5,336 nt of DNA from Dehalococcoidales bacterium (GCA_028712845.1 JAQTPO010000130.1:1-5336); one strand, 5' to 3'. Positions 1-4,846 are shown, numbered from the stretch's first letter. Made by a program: numbers and translations. Notes: a model not told the origin generated them from the letters alone.

Positions 1-125
1 GTTCAGTGGCACTATAAGTGCACCTGAGCATGGCGAATAGGGAGTGGGTCATTGTGTAATGAAGGGAATGAGAATAAAGATTATGTTTCAACCGAATGCC
101 GAAGGTAGCGCCCGCATTTTTCCCA
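1..125. other. gene-poor leader region, no supportable gene
   Basis: No reading frame here has both a plausible start and a recognisable protein. One plus-strand frame is open from position 2 to a TAG at 38-40 and would give a 12-residue tail (FSGTISAPEHGE), which could be the end of a gene lying outside the window. Nothing else supports that reading. The rest is AT-rich sequence leading to the promoter of the next gene. Confidence 0.4.
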
Positions 126-154
126 TTGCTATTTAATTTCCGTACTGTTATGAT
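126..154 (+). promoter_or_regulatory. sigma70-like promoter with extended -10 for the cyclic-nucleotide-fold gene
   Basis: The -35 element TTGCTA (126-131, 4 of 6 consensus bases) is separated by exactly 17 bp from the -10 element TATGAT (149-154, 5 of 6). A TGT triplet at 146-148 makes it an extended -10. Transcription would start near 161, giving a leader of about 30 nt ahead of the Shine-Dalgarno GGAGG at 182-186. Spacing and placement are all standard; no operator palindrome is obvious over it. Confidence 0.6.
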
Positions 155-192
155 TTTGCTGACCAAAATATTTCAGGTTTGGGAGGACAGAG

Positions 193-690
193 ATGAAACA
201 GATAAAAGAATGCCGAATTCAGGACCTCCAGAATGTGGAAATCTTTGCCGGACTCAATGTAGATGAAATGGAACAAGTGAAAAAATTGTGTCTTCATGAA
301 TCCTATGCTGGCGGAGAATATATCGGGACCCAAGGTGAAACCACCGATGAATTACTCATTGTAAATGGCGGGAAGGTCACTATTGAAATGCGGATTGAAG
401 TCCAGCCTTACACTCAAAAGGTGACGGTTGCCACGTTAAGCAAAGGGCAGATTTGTTCTTGGTCCGCCCTGGTTGAGCCCTATATACTCACATCCTCGAT
501 TAAATCCGTTGGACCGTCCGAAATCATTGCAATCAAAGCCGCGGATTTGCAGCGGGTTTTTCAAAAAGTGCCAAACATTGAACTGGTAGTGATGAGGAAT
601 CTCACCCGGGTCATTGCGCGGAGATTAAGAGACAGCCACACACAATTTTTGAACCTCGTTGCCGAGATGATAAAACAGGGACACTGGTAG
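193..690 (+). CDS. stand-alone cyclic nucleotide-binding-fold protein (Crp/Fnr sensor domain without HTH)
   Basis: The 165-residue protein has the order of a Crp-type sensor domain. A short N-terminal helix (FAGLNVDEMEQV, about 18-29) leads into a beta-roll with the GEYIGTQGE turn (about 41-49) and an LLIVNGGKVTI strand pair (54-64). A long C-terminal helix resembling the Crp dimerisation helix follows (about 118-160). The chain then ends, so there is no helix-turn-helix and it is unlikely to bind DNA as Crp does. The place of the phosphate-binding cassette reads GQICSWSALVEPYILTSSIK (85-104). It lacks the GE and the Arg that contact cyclic phosphate in cAMP-binding members, so the ligand may differ or be absent. 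The ATG follows GGAGG at 182-186 with a 6-nt gap. The gene is monocistronic and converges on the molybdoenzyme gene, 27 bp away. The fold call is firm; the function is unknown, and a ligand-sensing or partner-binding role is inference. Confidence 0.82.
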   Translation: MKQIKECRIQDLQNVEIFAGLNVDEMEQVKKLCLHESYAGGEYIGTQGETTDELLIVNGGKVTIEMRIEVQPYTQKVTVATLSKGQICSWSALVEPYILTSSIKSVGPSEIIAIKAADLQRVFQKVPNIELVVMRNLTRVIARRLRDSHTQFLNLVAEMIKQGHW

Positions 691-717
691 GTTAGAGGGA
701 TTCATTCAATACTGGGA

Positions 718-1398
718 CTATTCGAATGCCGGCCCATTGATATCGGCATCGTTATTGTAACCGACGTTTTCCCAGTATCCACGGAAATTGGTATCCGAGG
801 ATAGTTCTATGCGGGTAATCCATTTCGCCCATTTATAGCCGAACTTGCTTTTGGCTACCACCTGGAAAGGAAACCCCCTATCCGCAGGTAAAGTAATATC
901 ATTCAGCTTCAAAGCGATGATTATATTATTATCACGAACGTAGCCTAAATCCAGAGAAGAATAGCCCGTTGTTGGGACATCCGCCGTGTAAAAGATAACT
1001 ATTTTAGCCTCAGGTTTAACCTGAGCATCCTTAAAAATAGCATTTAGCTCCGGGCCTGTCCATTTAGCAGTGAAATTCCAGCCCTCAACACAATCCAGGT
1101 CCATCAACCATGATTCTTGAGTGTATGCCTGTAAATCGGCATAGGTCAGAGTCAGGGGGTTTTCCACCAGTCCGTCAACTGTTAGTGTGTAGGTAGCTTC
1201 ATCGATAATTTGCGTCCCTTTCAGGGCATTGTTATTTTGTTTACTGATTGGCGTTAGTTTCGCGCCCTGGAACTCGGTAGCCTCAACCTCTCCGGGTCGG
1301 GAGGGTACAACCGGTCGACTGCAAGCAGACAAAGAAAGGGTAAGTGCCATAATAACGGTAACTATTATAAACAATATTTTTCTTCTGTATTTTTTCAT
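718..1398 (-). CDS. molybdopterin-dependent oxidoreductase lipoprotein, sulfite oxidase/MsrP (YedY) fold
   Basis: The 226-residue protein begins with a basic n-region containing an Arg pair (KKYRRK), a hydrophobic stretch (about 9-24) and a lipobox LSAC with Cys26, so it should be a lipid-anchored extracytoplasmic protein. The mature part fits the single-domain sulfite-oxidase fold: YTLTVDGLVENPLTLTYADL (70-89), then LDCVEGW with Cys103 as the expected thiolate ligand to molybdenum, and an end motif FPFQVVAKSKFGYKWAKWIT (176-195) typical of the cofactor-binding C-terminal part. It is shorter than E. coli MsrP, partly because the N-terminal region is brief. The substrate cannot be read from the sequence; S-oxide or sulfite-type chemistry is what relatives do. 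The ATG lies 7 nt behind an AGGAG core that overlaps the stop codon of the upstream membrane gene, so the two should be co-translated and form one redox unit. YRRKIL only loosely resembles a Tat motif, though molybdoenzymes are normally Tat-exported. Confidence 0.85.
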   Translation of the reverse strand: MKKYRRKILFIIVTVIMALTLSLSACSRPVVPSRPGEVEATEFQGAKLTPISKQNNNALKGTQIIDEATYTLTVDGLVENPLTLTYADLQAYTQESWLMDLDCVEGWNFTAKWTGPELNAIFKDAQVKPEAKIVIFYTADVPTTGYSSLDLGYVRDNNIIIALKLNDITLPADRGFPFQVVAKSKFGYKWAKWITRIELSSDTNFRGYWENVGYNNDADINGPAFE

Positions 1399-1405
1399 AC
1401 GAATT

Positions 1406-1411
1406 CTCCTA
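1406..1411 (-). promoter_or_regulatory. Shine-Dalgarno of the molybdoenzyme gene overlapping the upstream stop codon
   Basis: On the minus strand this reads TAGGAG. TAG is the stop codon of the membrane protein gene and AGGAG is the ribosome binding core for the ATG at 1398, 7 nt downstream. A terminating ribosome therefore sits on the next initiation site, which points to translational coupling and a fixed ratio of the two products. The coupling itself is inference. Confidence 0.75.
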
Positions 1412-1774
1412 GGTCAGGTATTCCACATAGACAACCACCCATATTAGCCCTAACCCCAGCGCTATCAGACCGCCATCGATTAGCCAATTGACGCGTGGCT
1501 TTTTTATGCCGACCATCAACCTGATATTTATTAAAACATGACTCAAGAAGAAAATTGCCAGTGGCAGGTTGGTCGCCCGGTGAATGGAATTTGCCAGTCC
1601 CCGGTCAATCAGTCCGAAGGAAACTTTATAGATGATTTCAGTATGAGTGATTCCCCAGCCCGAGACTATCAACACCGCTACCGCCAGGAGTAGTAACCAG
1701 GCGCTAATACGAGAAATGCGTCTTAACCACTGAACGGACTTCGCGACTTCGTGAGCTTTGTTTGTCACTGCCAT
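1409..1774 (-). CDS. small three-helix membrane protein, probable b-type cytochrome partner of the molybdoenzyme
   Basis: From the ATG at 1774 the protein has 121 residues. An upstream in-frame TTG at 1798 lacks a ribosome binding site and would only add MALRRGGL. Three hydrophobic segments lie at about 23-42, 67-88 and 97-119. Basic residues (RRISR near 18-22, KKPR at 91-94) put the N-terminus and the second loop in the cytoplasm. His44 (GITH) after helix 1 and His65 (SIHRATN) before helix 2 would then sit near the outer face, with His79 (LSHVLINIR) inside helix 2. This resembles small cytochrome b/DUF4405-type membrane proteins, and the histidines may ligate haem. By analogy with MsrQ, the six-helix haem partner of MsrP, it would pass electrons from the quinone pool to the molybdoenzyme encoded next to it, but it is far smaller than MsrQ. 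Membrane character is certain; haem binding and partnership are inferred from His placement and operon structure. Confidence 0.7.
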   Translation of the reverse strand: MAVTNKAHEVAKSVQWLRRISRISAWLLLLAVAVLIVSGWGITHTEIIYKVSFGLIDRGLANSIHRATNLPLAIFFLSHVLINIRLMVGIKKPRVNWLIDGGLIALGLGLIWVVVYVEYLT

Positions 1775-1777
1775 CAG

Positions 1778-1785
1778 TCCCCCTC
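1778..1785 (-). promoter_or_regulatory. ribosome binding site deciding the start of the membrane protein
   Basis: On the minus strand this reads GAGGGGGA, a purine-rich Shine-Dalgarno a few bases ahead of the ATG at 1774. The alternative in-frame TTG at 1798 is preceded by AATATACTACCG, which has no such element. This supports the shorter protein. Confidence 0.65.
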
Positions 1786-1815
1786 TTCGCAAAGCCAACG
1801 GTAGTATATTCTACG

Positions 1816-1844
1816 AGTATTATACCTTAATCGCTTCTTGTCAA
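1816..1844 (-). promoter_or_regulatory. promoter of the membrane protein-molybdoenzyme operon
   Basis: A perfect -35 hexamer TTGACA lies at 1844-1839 (minus strand). At consensus 17-bp spacing the -10 is AATACT (1821-1816, 4 of 6). A perfect TATAAT (1824-1819) overlaps it but at only 14 bp from the -35. Either way transcription would begin near 1810, giving a leader of about 35 nt before the ATG at 1774. The element lies in the 171-bp region shared with the divergent crotonase gene. Confidence 0.6.
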
Positions 1845-1945
1845 CAGAAACCGGGGAACAAAAGAAAAACACGCCTTTAATGGTGTTTGGTCGTCAGGCA
1901 CAGCCTTATGTTAAGATAGAGAAAACATTGAACCGGAGTTGAAAT

Positions 1946-2713
1946 ATGAAATACGAAAATATACTGGTTAAGAAAAACAATGCCGCGGTCACGATAGCCT
2001 TTAATCGCCCTGAAGTCTTGAATGCAATGAGTCTTGAACTGTGGCGAGAGCTTAATCAAGCCATACTGGAATTGAAAAAAGATCCCCAGGTGAAGGTAGT
2101 GATTCTAAGGGGAGCCGGAGGTCGCGCCTTTAGCGTCGGCATGGACCTGAAAGCCGCTTACAAGACCTTCGCCACTGCCGTTGAGCAGGTAGGGCAGGCG
2201 ATTCACGGTTGCTGTCGGGATTTGATGCAGAGTCCCAAAATAGCGGTGGGGGTGGTAGATGGGTATTGCTTCGGCGGCGCTCTGGAACTGCTGCTGGCGT
2301 GCGATTATACTATAGCTACTGAGAATGCCGTGTTTTCATTGCCGGAAATGAATCTGGGGCTTCCCTGCATGGTCGAGGCGGCGCTGCTTGTCCCCGCCGT
2401 GGGGCTGGCAAAAGCCAGGGAGATGTGTTACTTCGCCTGGAATTACGATGCCCGCAAAGGTGAAAAAATGGGTATCGTGAATGAGGTGGTAAAGAACGAC
2501 GGGCTTGAGCAACGCCTTTCGGAAGTCGTGAGAGAACTTTCAGACAAGGATGCGGCTGCCCTCAAAGTACAGAAGGACATCATCTATAAATGGCTTACCA
2601 CGGACATCGAGACAGCGATGCAGTATTCTATCCTCGCCATGAAGTTGTGTCAGGGTTCTCCGGCTCAAACCGAAGCTATGCAGGCTTTTCTGGAAAGAAA
2701 GAAAAAAACATGA
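1946..2713 (+). CDS. enoyl-CoA hydratase/isomerase family protein (crotonase superfamily)
   Basis: The protein has 255 residues, the usual crotonase length. Family landmarks appear in order: FNRPEVLNAM (19-28), the first oxyanion-hole segment GRAFSVGMDLK (59-69), the second in VVDGYCFGGALELLLACD (103-120), LPEMNLGLP (132-140) and GIVNEVV (176-182). Glu114 (GGALE) and Glu134 (LPE) align with the two catalytic glutamates of rat mitochondrial enoyl-CoA hydratase (Glu144, Glu164), so hydration or a related enoyl-CoA reaction is plausible. After GLP the usual Gly-rich PGAGG-type loop is replaced by CMVEAALL (141-148), so substrate choice may be unusual. It is presumably cytoplasmic, acting on acyl-CoA in beta-oxidation-like degradation; the exact substrate cannot be told. 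The ATG follows GGAG (1935-1938) at 7 nt. The next plus-strand gene is another crotonase 251 bp away, with strong hairpins between, so co-transcription is uncertain. Confidence 0.9.
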   Translation: MKYENILVKKNNAAVTIAFNRPEVLNAMSLELWRELNQAILELKKDPQVKVVILRGAGGRAFSVGMDLKAAYKTFATAVEQVGQAIHGCCRDLMQSPKIAVGVVDGYCFGGALELLLACDYTIATENAVFSLPEMNLGLPCMVEAALLVPAVGLAKAREMCYFAWNYDARKGEKMGIVNEVVKNDGLEQRLSEVVRELSDKDAAALKVQKDIIYKWLTTDIETAMQYSILAMKLCQGSPAQTEAMQAFLERKKKT

Positions 2714-2732
2714 ATCACAATTTGTTTTCGTG

Positions 2733-2765
2733 GTTGGGTCTAACAACACTGTAACTTGTTGGGTG
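2733..2765 (+). repeat. weak imperfect hairpin after the first crotonase gene
   Basis: CTAACAA and TTGTTGG in this stretch pair over seven positions (one G-T) around a 9-nt loop, about 25 bp past the stop codon. No T run follows, so it is not a classical terminator. It may only assist 3'-end formation, or be chance. Confidence 0.25.
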
Positions 2766-2778
2766 ATGTAATCAAGGA

Positions 2779-2815
2779 AGATATTGAATTCCAACAAAGT
2801 TGGAATTCAATATCT
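2779..2815. repeat. perfect 17-bp inverted repeat with a 3-nt loop
   Basis: Positions 2779-2795 (AGATATTGAATTCCAAC) are exactly complementary to 2799-2815, leaving only AAA between the arms. The RNA would form a long uninterrupted hairpin on either strand. It is AT-rich and has no downstream T run (TCTACA follows on the plus strand), so it is not a typical intrinsic terminator. It may stabilise or end the transcript of the upstream crotonase, or be part of a small repeated element together with the neighbouring repeat at 2823-2847. Confidence 0.8.
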
Positions 2816-2822
2816 CTACAAT

Positions 2823-2847
2823 GTCATTCCCGCGCAGGCGGGAATCC
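2823..2847. repeat. ATTCCCGC-GCAG-GCGGGAAT intergenic palindromic repeat (dRS3-like)
   Basis: An 8-bp perfect inverted repeat (2826-2833 with 2838-2845) surrounds the loop GCAG inside the phrase GTCATTCCCGCGCAGGCGGGAATCC. It fits the ATTCCC-N8-GGGAAT pattern of the Neisseria dRS3 repeat, and similar GTCATTCCCGCG...CGGGAATCC palindromes are scattered through intergenic regions of many unrelated bacteria. Only one copy is in the window, so its repetition in this genome is inferred from that general knowledge. Confidence 0.7.
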
Positions 2848-2917
2848 AAAACAAATGGTTATATAAACAGGCATCCCATCTTATCCTTGTTGTTTTGATG
2901 CAACTATTATGCTACTT

Positions 2918-2946
2918 TTGAGATATACCATTCATCGGGATAAAAT
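2918..2946 (+). promoter_or_regulatory. possible promoter for the second crotonase gene
   Basis: TTGAGA (2918-2923, 5 of 6) and TAAAAT (2941-2946, 5 of 6) are separated by exactly 17 bp. The problem is distance: transcription would begin near 2951-2953, right at the Shine-Dalgarno AAGGAG (2951-2956), giving a leader of only about 12 nt. Either the start is slightly earlier than usual or this is a chance match and a promoter lies further upstream. Confidence 0.4.
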
Positions 2947-2964
2947 ATAGAAGGAGTAAAGGAC

Positions 2965-3777
2965 ATGGCAAAAACTGAAAAGACTATTCTGCTGGAGAAA
3001 AAAGGACCCATCGCCCACATTACCTTCAATCGGCCGGAAAAATTGAACGCCTTCCGTCTGGAGGAATACTATTTGCTCGATGATATTGTGAATGAATGCA
3101 ATAATGACAAGAAAATCAGAGCAATGATTATTACCGGCAAGGGGCGGGGCTGGTCAACTGCGGATGATGTGGATATTTACAACAAGAAAAATGAAGAACC
3201 GTTTAAAAGTTCGTGGGATGAGCATGACCGGGATACTATCCGGCATGGCGGTATGAATATCAGTCAGCGCACGTTTTTGACATTAATGGAATCTCCGAAG
3301 GTATCGATTGCGGCAGTAAACGGACCCTGTTGGCTAATCGGTATTCTGGCGGCGTGCGACTTTGCTATTGCCGCCGATGTCGCCACATTTACCGATGGCG
3401 ATGTCAGGATGGGCTGGAGCCCGGGGAGCAACGAGACCGTCGGGTTGACGAGACTTTTAGGCAGGCGCCATGCGCTTGAGTTCCTGCTTACTTCCCAGCC
3501 GATATCGGCACAGGAGGCTTACAGAATCGGGTTGGTCAATAAAGTAGTACCTCTTTCACGACTCATACCGGAAGCGGAGAAGCTGGCAAATACGATGGCT
3601 ACCTATCTCGAAACCGGCATCCACCTGACAAAACTGTCCGTAACCACCGCTCAGGAACTGCCGCTGCGTCAGGCGATTTTAGCGGAGACTGCCTATACAA
3701 AAATGTCCCTGTACTTCTCGCCGAATGAGTGGGGACCGACATTTGCGAAAAAAGGTAAAAAGAGTAAAGGTAAATAA
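2965..3777 (+). CDS. divergent crotonase-superfamily protein with altered active site
   Basis: The 270-residue protein keeps the crotonase frame: ITFNRPEKLNAF (19-30), AMIITGKGRGWS (53-64), SIAAVNG (114-120), ACDFAIAAD (130-138) and GLVNKVVP (179-186). The catalytic parts differ. The first oxyanion loop, normally SAGAD, reads STADD (64-68). The second, normally GGGCEL, is two residues shorter and reads PCWLIGIL (121-128), so Gly126 takes the place of the first catalytic Glu and no glycine pair is left. The second catalytic Glu aligns with Asp146 (TDGDVRMG). The C-terminus is very basic (AKKGKKSKGK). It probably still binds acyl-CoA but is unlikely to be a standard hydratase; isomerase, hydrolase or lyase chemistry, or a non-catalytic role, are options. 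The ATG follows AAGGAG (2951-2956) at 8 nt. It is clearly related to the crotonase upstream but too different to be a recent duplicate. It ends at a strong terminator. Confidence 0.87.
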   Translation: MAKTEKTILLEKKGPIAHITFNRPEKLNAFRLEEYYLLDDIVNECNNDKKIRAMIITGKGRGWSTADDVDIYNKKNEEPFKSSWDEHDRDTIRHGGMNISQRTFLTLMESPKVSIAAVNGPCWLIGILAACDFAIAADVATFTDGDVRMGWSPGSNETVGLTRLLGRRHALEFLLTSQPISAQEAYRIGLVNKVVPLSRLIPEAEKLANTMATYLETGIHLTKLSVTTAQELPLRQAILAETAYTKMSLYFSPNEWGPTFAKKGKKSKGK

Positions 3778-3801
3778 CCTGGCGCTAATTGAAAGTCCAT
3801 A

Positions 3802-3829
3802 AAAAAGAGGGAGAGCTCTCCCTCTTTTT
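3802..3829. terminator. bidirectional intrinsic terminator, perfect 28-bp palindrome
   Basis: The sequence is a perfect palindrome: five A, then GAGGGAGAG/CTCTCCCTC, then five T, centred between 3815 and 3816. On either strand it gives a GC-rich hairpin followed by a T run. It sits between the second crotonase (stop at 3777) and the convergent zinc-ribbon gene (stop at 3836), so it can terminate both. Confidence 0.9.
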
Positions 3830-3835
3830 GCATCG

Positions 3836-4264
3836 TTATTCTTTCTTGTCCGGTTGTTCCTCAGCCTTCGCTGCCCCCTCTTCTTCCTCATCGGGTTGTG
3901 TGTCTGCTGCTTTCCCCTGTTCCAACTGTTCAATCAGCTGTTTCACTTTCCTGCTATCAAACCACATGCCGATAACACTGCTGACGAAGAGAACAATGCC
4001 GACACCGGTAAGTAGCCAACTCCAAATATCCATGTCAAAATGCTGAATATAACGCGTTATGTACGGAATCGTTACCACGAATATCAAGCCCACCGTTGCC
4101 AGCACATTAAAGACCGAATCGTTGTGTCTCGCTGCTTTGATTCTTTCTTGCATGCCGACAATCCATGCCCGGTCAAAAGCTGCGGTCGTGAGTTGACTGC
4201 CGCACTCAGAACAGAAATTGGCTTTTTCATTTACCTGACTGTTACATACAGGACAATTAGTCAT
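3836..4264 (-). CDS. zinc-ribbon protein with two transmembrane segments and an acidic tail
   Basis: The 142-residue protein opens with CPVC (4-7) and CSEC (18-21), a four-cysteine zinc-ribbon. A polar stretch with a charged helix follows (about 30-48), then two hydrophobic segments (about 51-70 and 82-101) joined by a short loop. A charged helix, SRKVKQLIEQLEQ (104-116), leads into a tail rich in Glu, Asp, Lys and Ala (119-142). Both ends should be cytoplasmic. Such zinc-ribbon plus membrane proteins are common and mostly uncharacterised; I do not recognise a specific function. The ATG is preceded by GGGAGG (4276-4271) with a 6-nt gap. It has its own probable promoter and faces the second crotonase across a shared terminator, so it is probably transcribed alone and has no evident link to the CoA genes. 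Confidence 0.85.
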   Translation of the reverse strand: MTNCPVCNSQVNEKANFCSECGSQLTTAAFDRAWIVGMQERIKAARHNDSVFNVLATVGLIFVVTIPYITRYIQHFDMDIWSWLLTGVGIVLFVSSVIGMWFDSRKVKQLIEQLEQGKAADTQPDEEEEGAAKAEEQPDKKE

Positions 4265-4285
4265 AATGTTCCTCCCTGATATTTC

Positions 4286-4314
4286 ATATTATCCCCATCT
4301 TTCCGCCTTTGCAA
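4286..4314 (-). promoter_or_regulatory. probable promoter of the zinc-ribbon gene
   Basis: On the minus strand TTGCAA (4314-4309, 4 of 6) precedes TAATAT (4291-4286, 4 of 6) at 17 bp. The overlapping GATAAT (4293-4288) is a better -10 but only 15 bp away. Transcription would begin about 15-20 nt ahead of the ATG at 4264, leaving room for the Shine-Dalgarno. Confidence 0.4.
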
Positions 4315-4368
4315 GAGACATTTCATTTTTAATGTTAGGTTAATGGGAGCGGCAAATAATTACAGCTC

Positions 4369-4809
4369 TTAAGGCAGGCTCTCCAGCGCCGTCCCCTGAG
4401 ATAAAACAGCACCTGTCTGGTCTTTAGTCATGACCTCCAGGACGAGAAATTTCTTTCCGCCGGTTATCTTCTTTTCAACCACTTTTGCTTGAGTCATGAT
4501 GGTATTACCCGGATAAGCCGGTGAAATAAACCGCGCTTCCAGCCGGTGATGCGTCCCGCCGAGGGGCCACACCCAATCAGTCATGGTGCGGTTCATCACC
4601 GTGAATGTCATCAGTCCGTGACCGATGACGTTATTGAGCCTGGTTTTCCCGAACTGGTAGCCTTTAACCCACGGCGGGTCGAGATGAATCGGGTTATAGT
4701 CTTTCGTAGCGTCAGCAAACAGCCATATCCGTTCTTCTGTTACCTTCATCGTTACGGAAGGTAATTCGTAGCCGATATTGATATCTTCAAAACTTTTCAT
4801 GTCTTTCAT
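4369..4809 (-). CDS. MaoC-family dehydratase/hydratase subunit with intact catalytic motif
   Basis: From the ATG at 4809 the protein has 146 residues, one hotdog domain of normal MaoC size. ADATKDYNPIHLD (32-44) is the hydratase-2 motif, with Asp37 and His42 as the expected catalytic pair of (R)-specific enoyl-CoA hydratases. NVIGHGLMT (60-68) and RFISPAYPGNTI (93-104) are further family landmarks. It should hydrate trans-2-enoyl-CoA, or run the reverse dehydration, in the cytoplasm. It lies 50 bp behind a second MaoC-family gene that lacks the catalytic His, which suggests a heteromeric enzyme such as mycobacterial HadAB or ChsH1-ChsH2. The frame stays open upstream to a TTG at 4896, but that extension (CGRRLENSRK...) overlaps the upstream gene and has no MaoC resemblance. 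GAGGG just before 4809 supports the shorter form. A second ATG at 4800 is possible but 13 nt from that site. Confidence 0.88.
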   Translation of the reverse strand: MKDMKSFEDINIGYELPSVTMKVTEERIWLFADATKDYNPIHLDPPWVKGYQFGKTRLNNVIGHGLMTFTVMNRTMTDWVWPLGGTHHRLEARFISPAYPGNTIMTQAKVVEKKITGGKKFLVLEVMTKDQTGAVLSQGTALESLP

Positions 4810-4813
4810 TTTT

Positions 4814-4819
4814 CCCTCT
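4814..4819 (-). promoter_or_regulatory. ribosome binding site deciding the MaoC start
   Basis: On the minus strand AGAGGG lies 4 nt ahead of the ATG at 4809. The upstream TTG at 4896 falls inside the preceding coding region, so the ATG at 4809 is preferred. Confidence 0.6.
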
Positions 4820-4846
4820 TTTCTATAATAACAATACAATTCGTTC

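Noticed and set aside
691..717. Terminator in the gap between the two convergent genes
   Set aside because: The 27 bp contain no hairpin and no T run; how transcription ends here is not visible.
726..749. Six-bp inverted repeat ATGCCG...CGGCAT as a terminator for the plus-strand gene ending at 690
   Set aside because: It lies inside the coding end of the convergent molybdoenzyme gene, has a 12-nt loop and no T run; a chance pairing is likely.
1774..1798. Upstream TTG start extending the membrane protein by eight residues
   Set aside because: No ribosome binding site precedes it, while GAGGGGGA lies just ahead of the ATG at 1774.
1867..1886. AACAC...GTGTT inverted repeat as an operator between the divergent genes
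   Set aside because: Only five base pairs match and the inner positions do not pair, which is within chance expectation.
1887..1917. TTGGTC and TAAGAT as a promoter for the first crotonase
   Set aside because: The spacing is 19 bp and both hexamers are weak; no convincing alternative was seen, so the promoter of this gene stays unassigned.
3789..4046. Plus-strand frame of 85 codons over the zinc-ribbon gene
   Set aside because: It is Ser/Cys-rich antisense sequence, starts inside the terminator, has no ribosome binding site and overlaps a gene with clear motifs.
4265..4368. Intrinsic terminator after the MaoC pair
   Set aside because: Only a short GAGC/GCTC match with a long loop and no T run was found, so no terminator can be supported.
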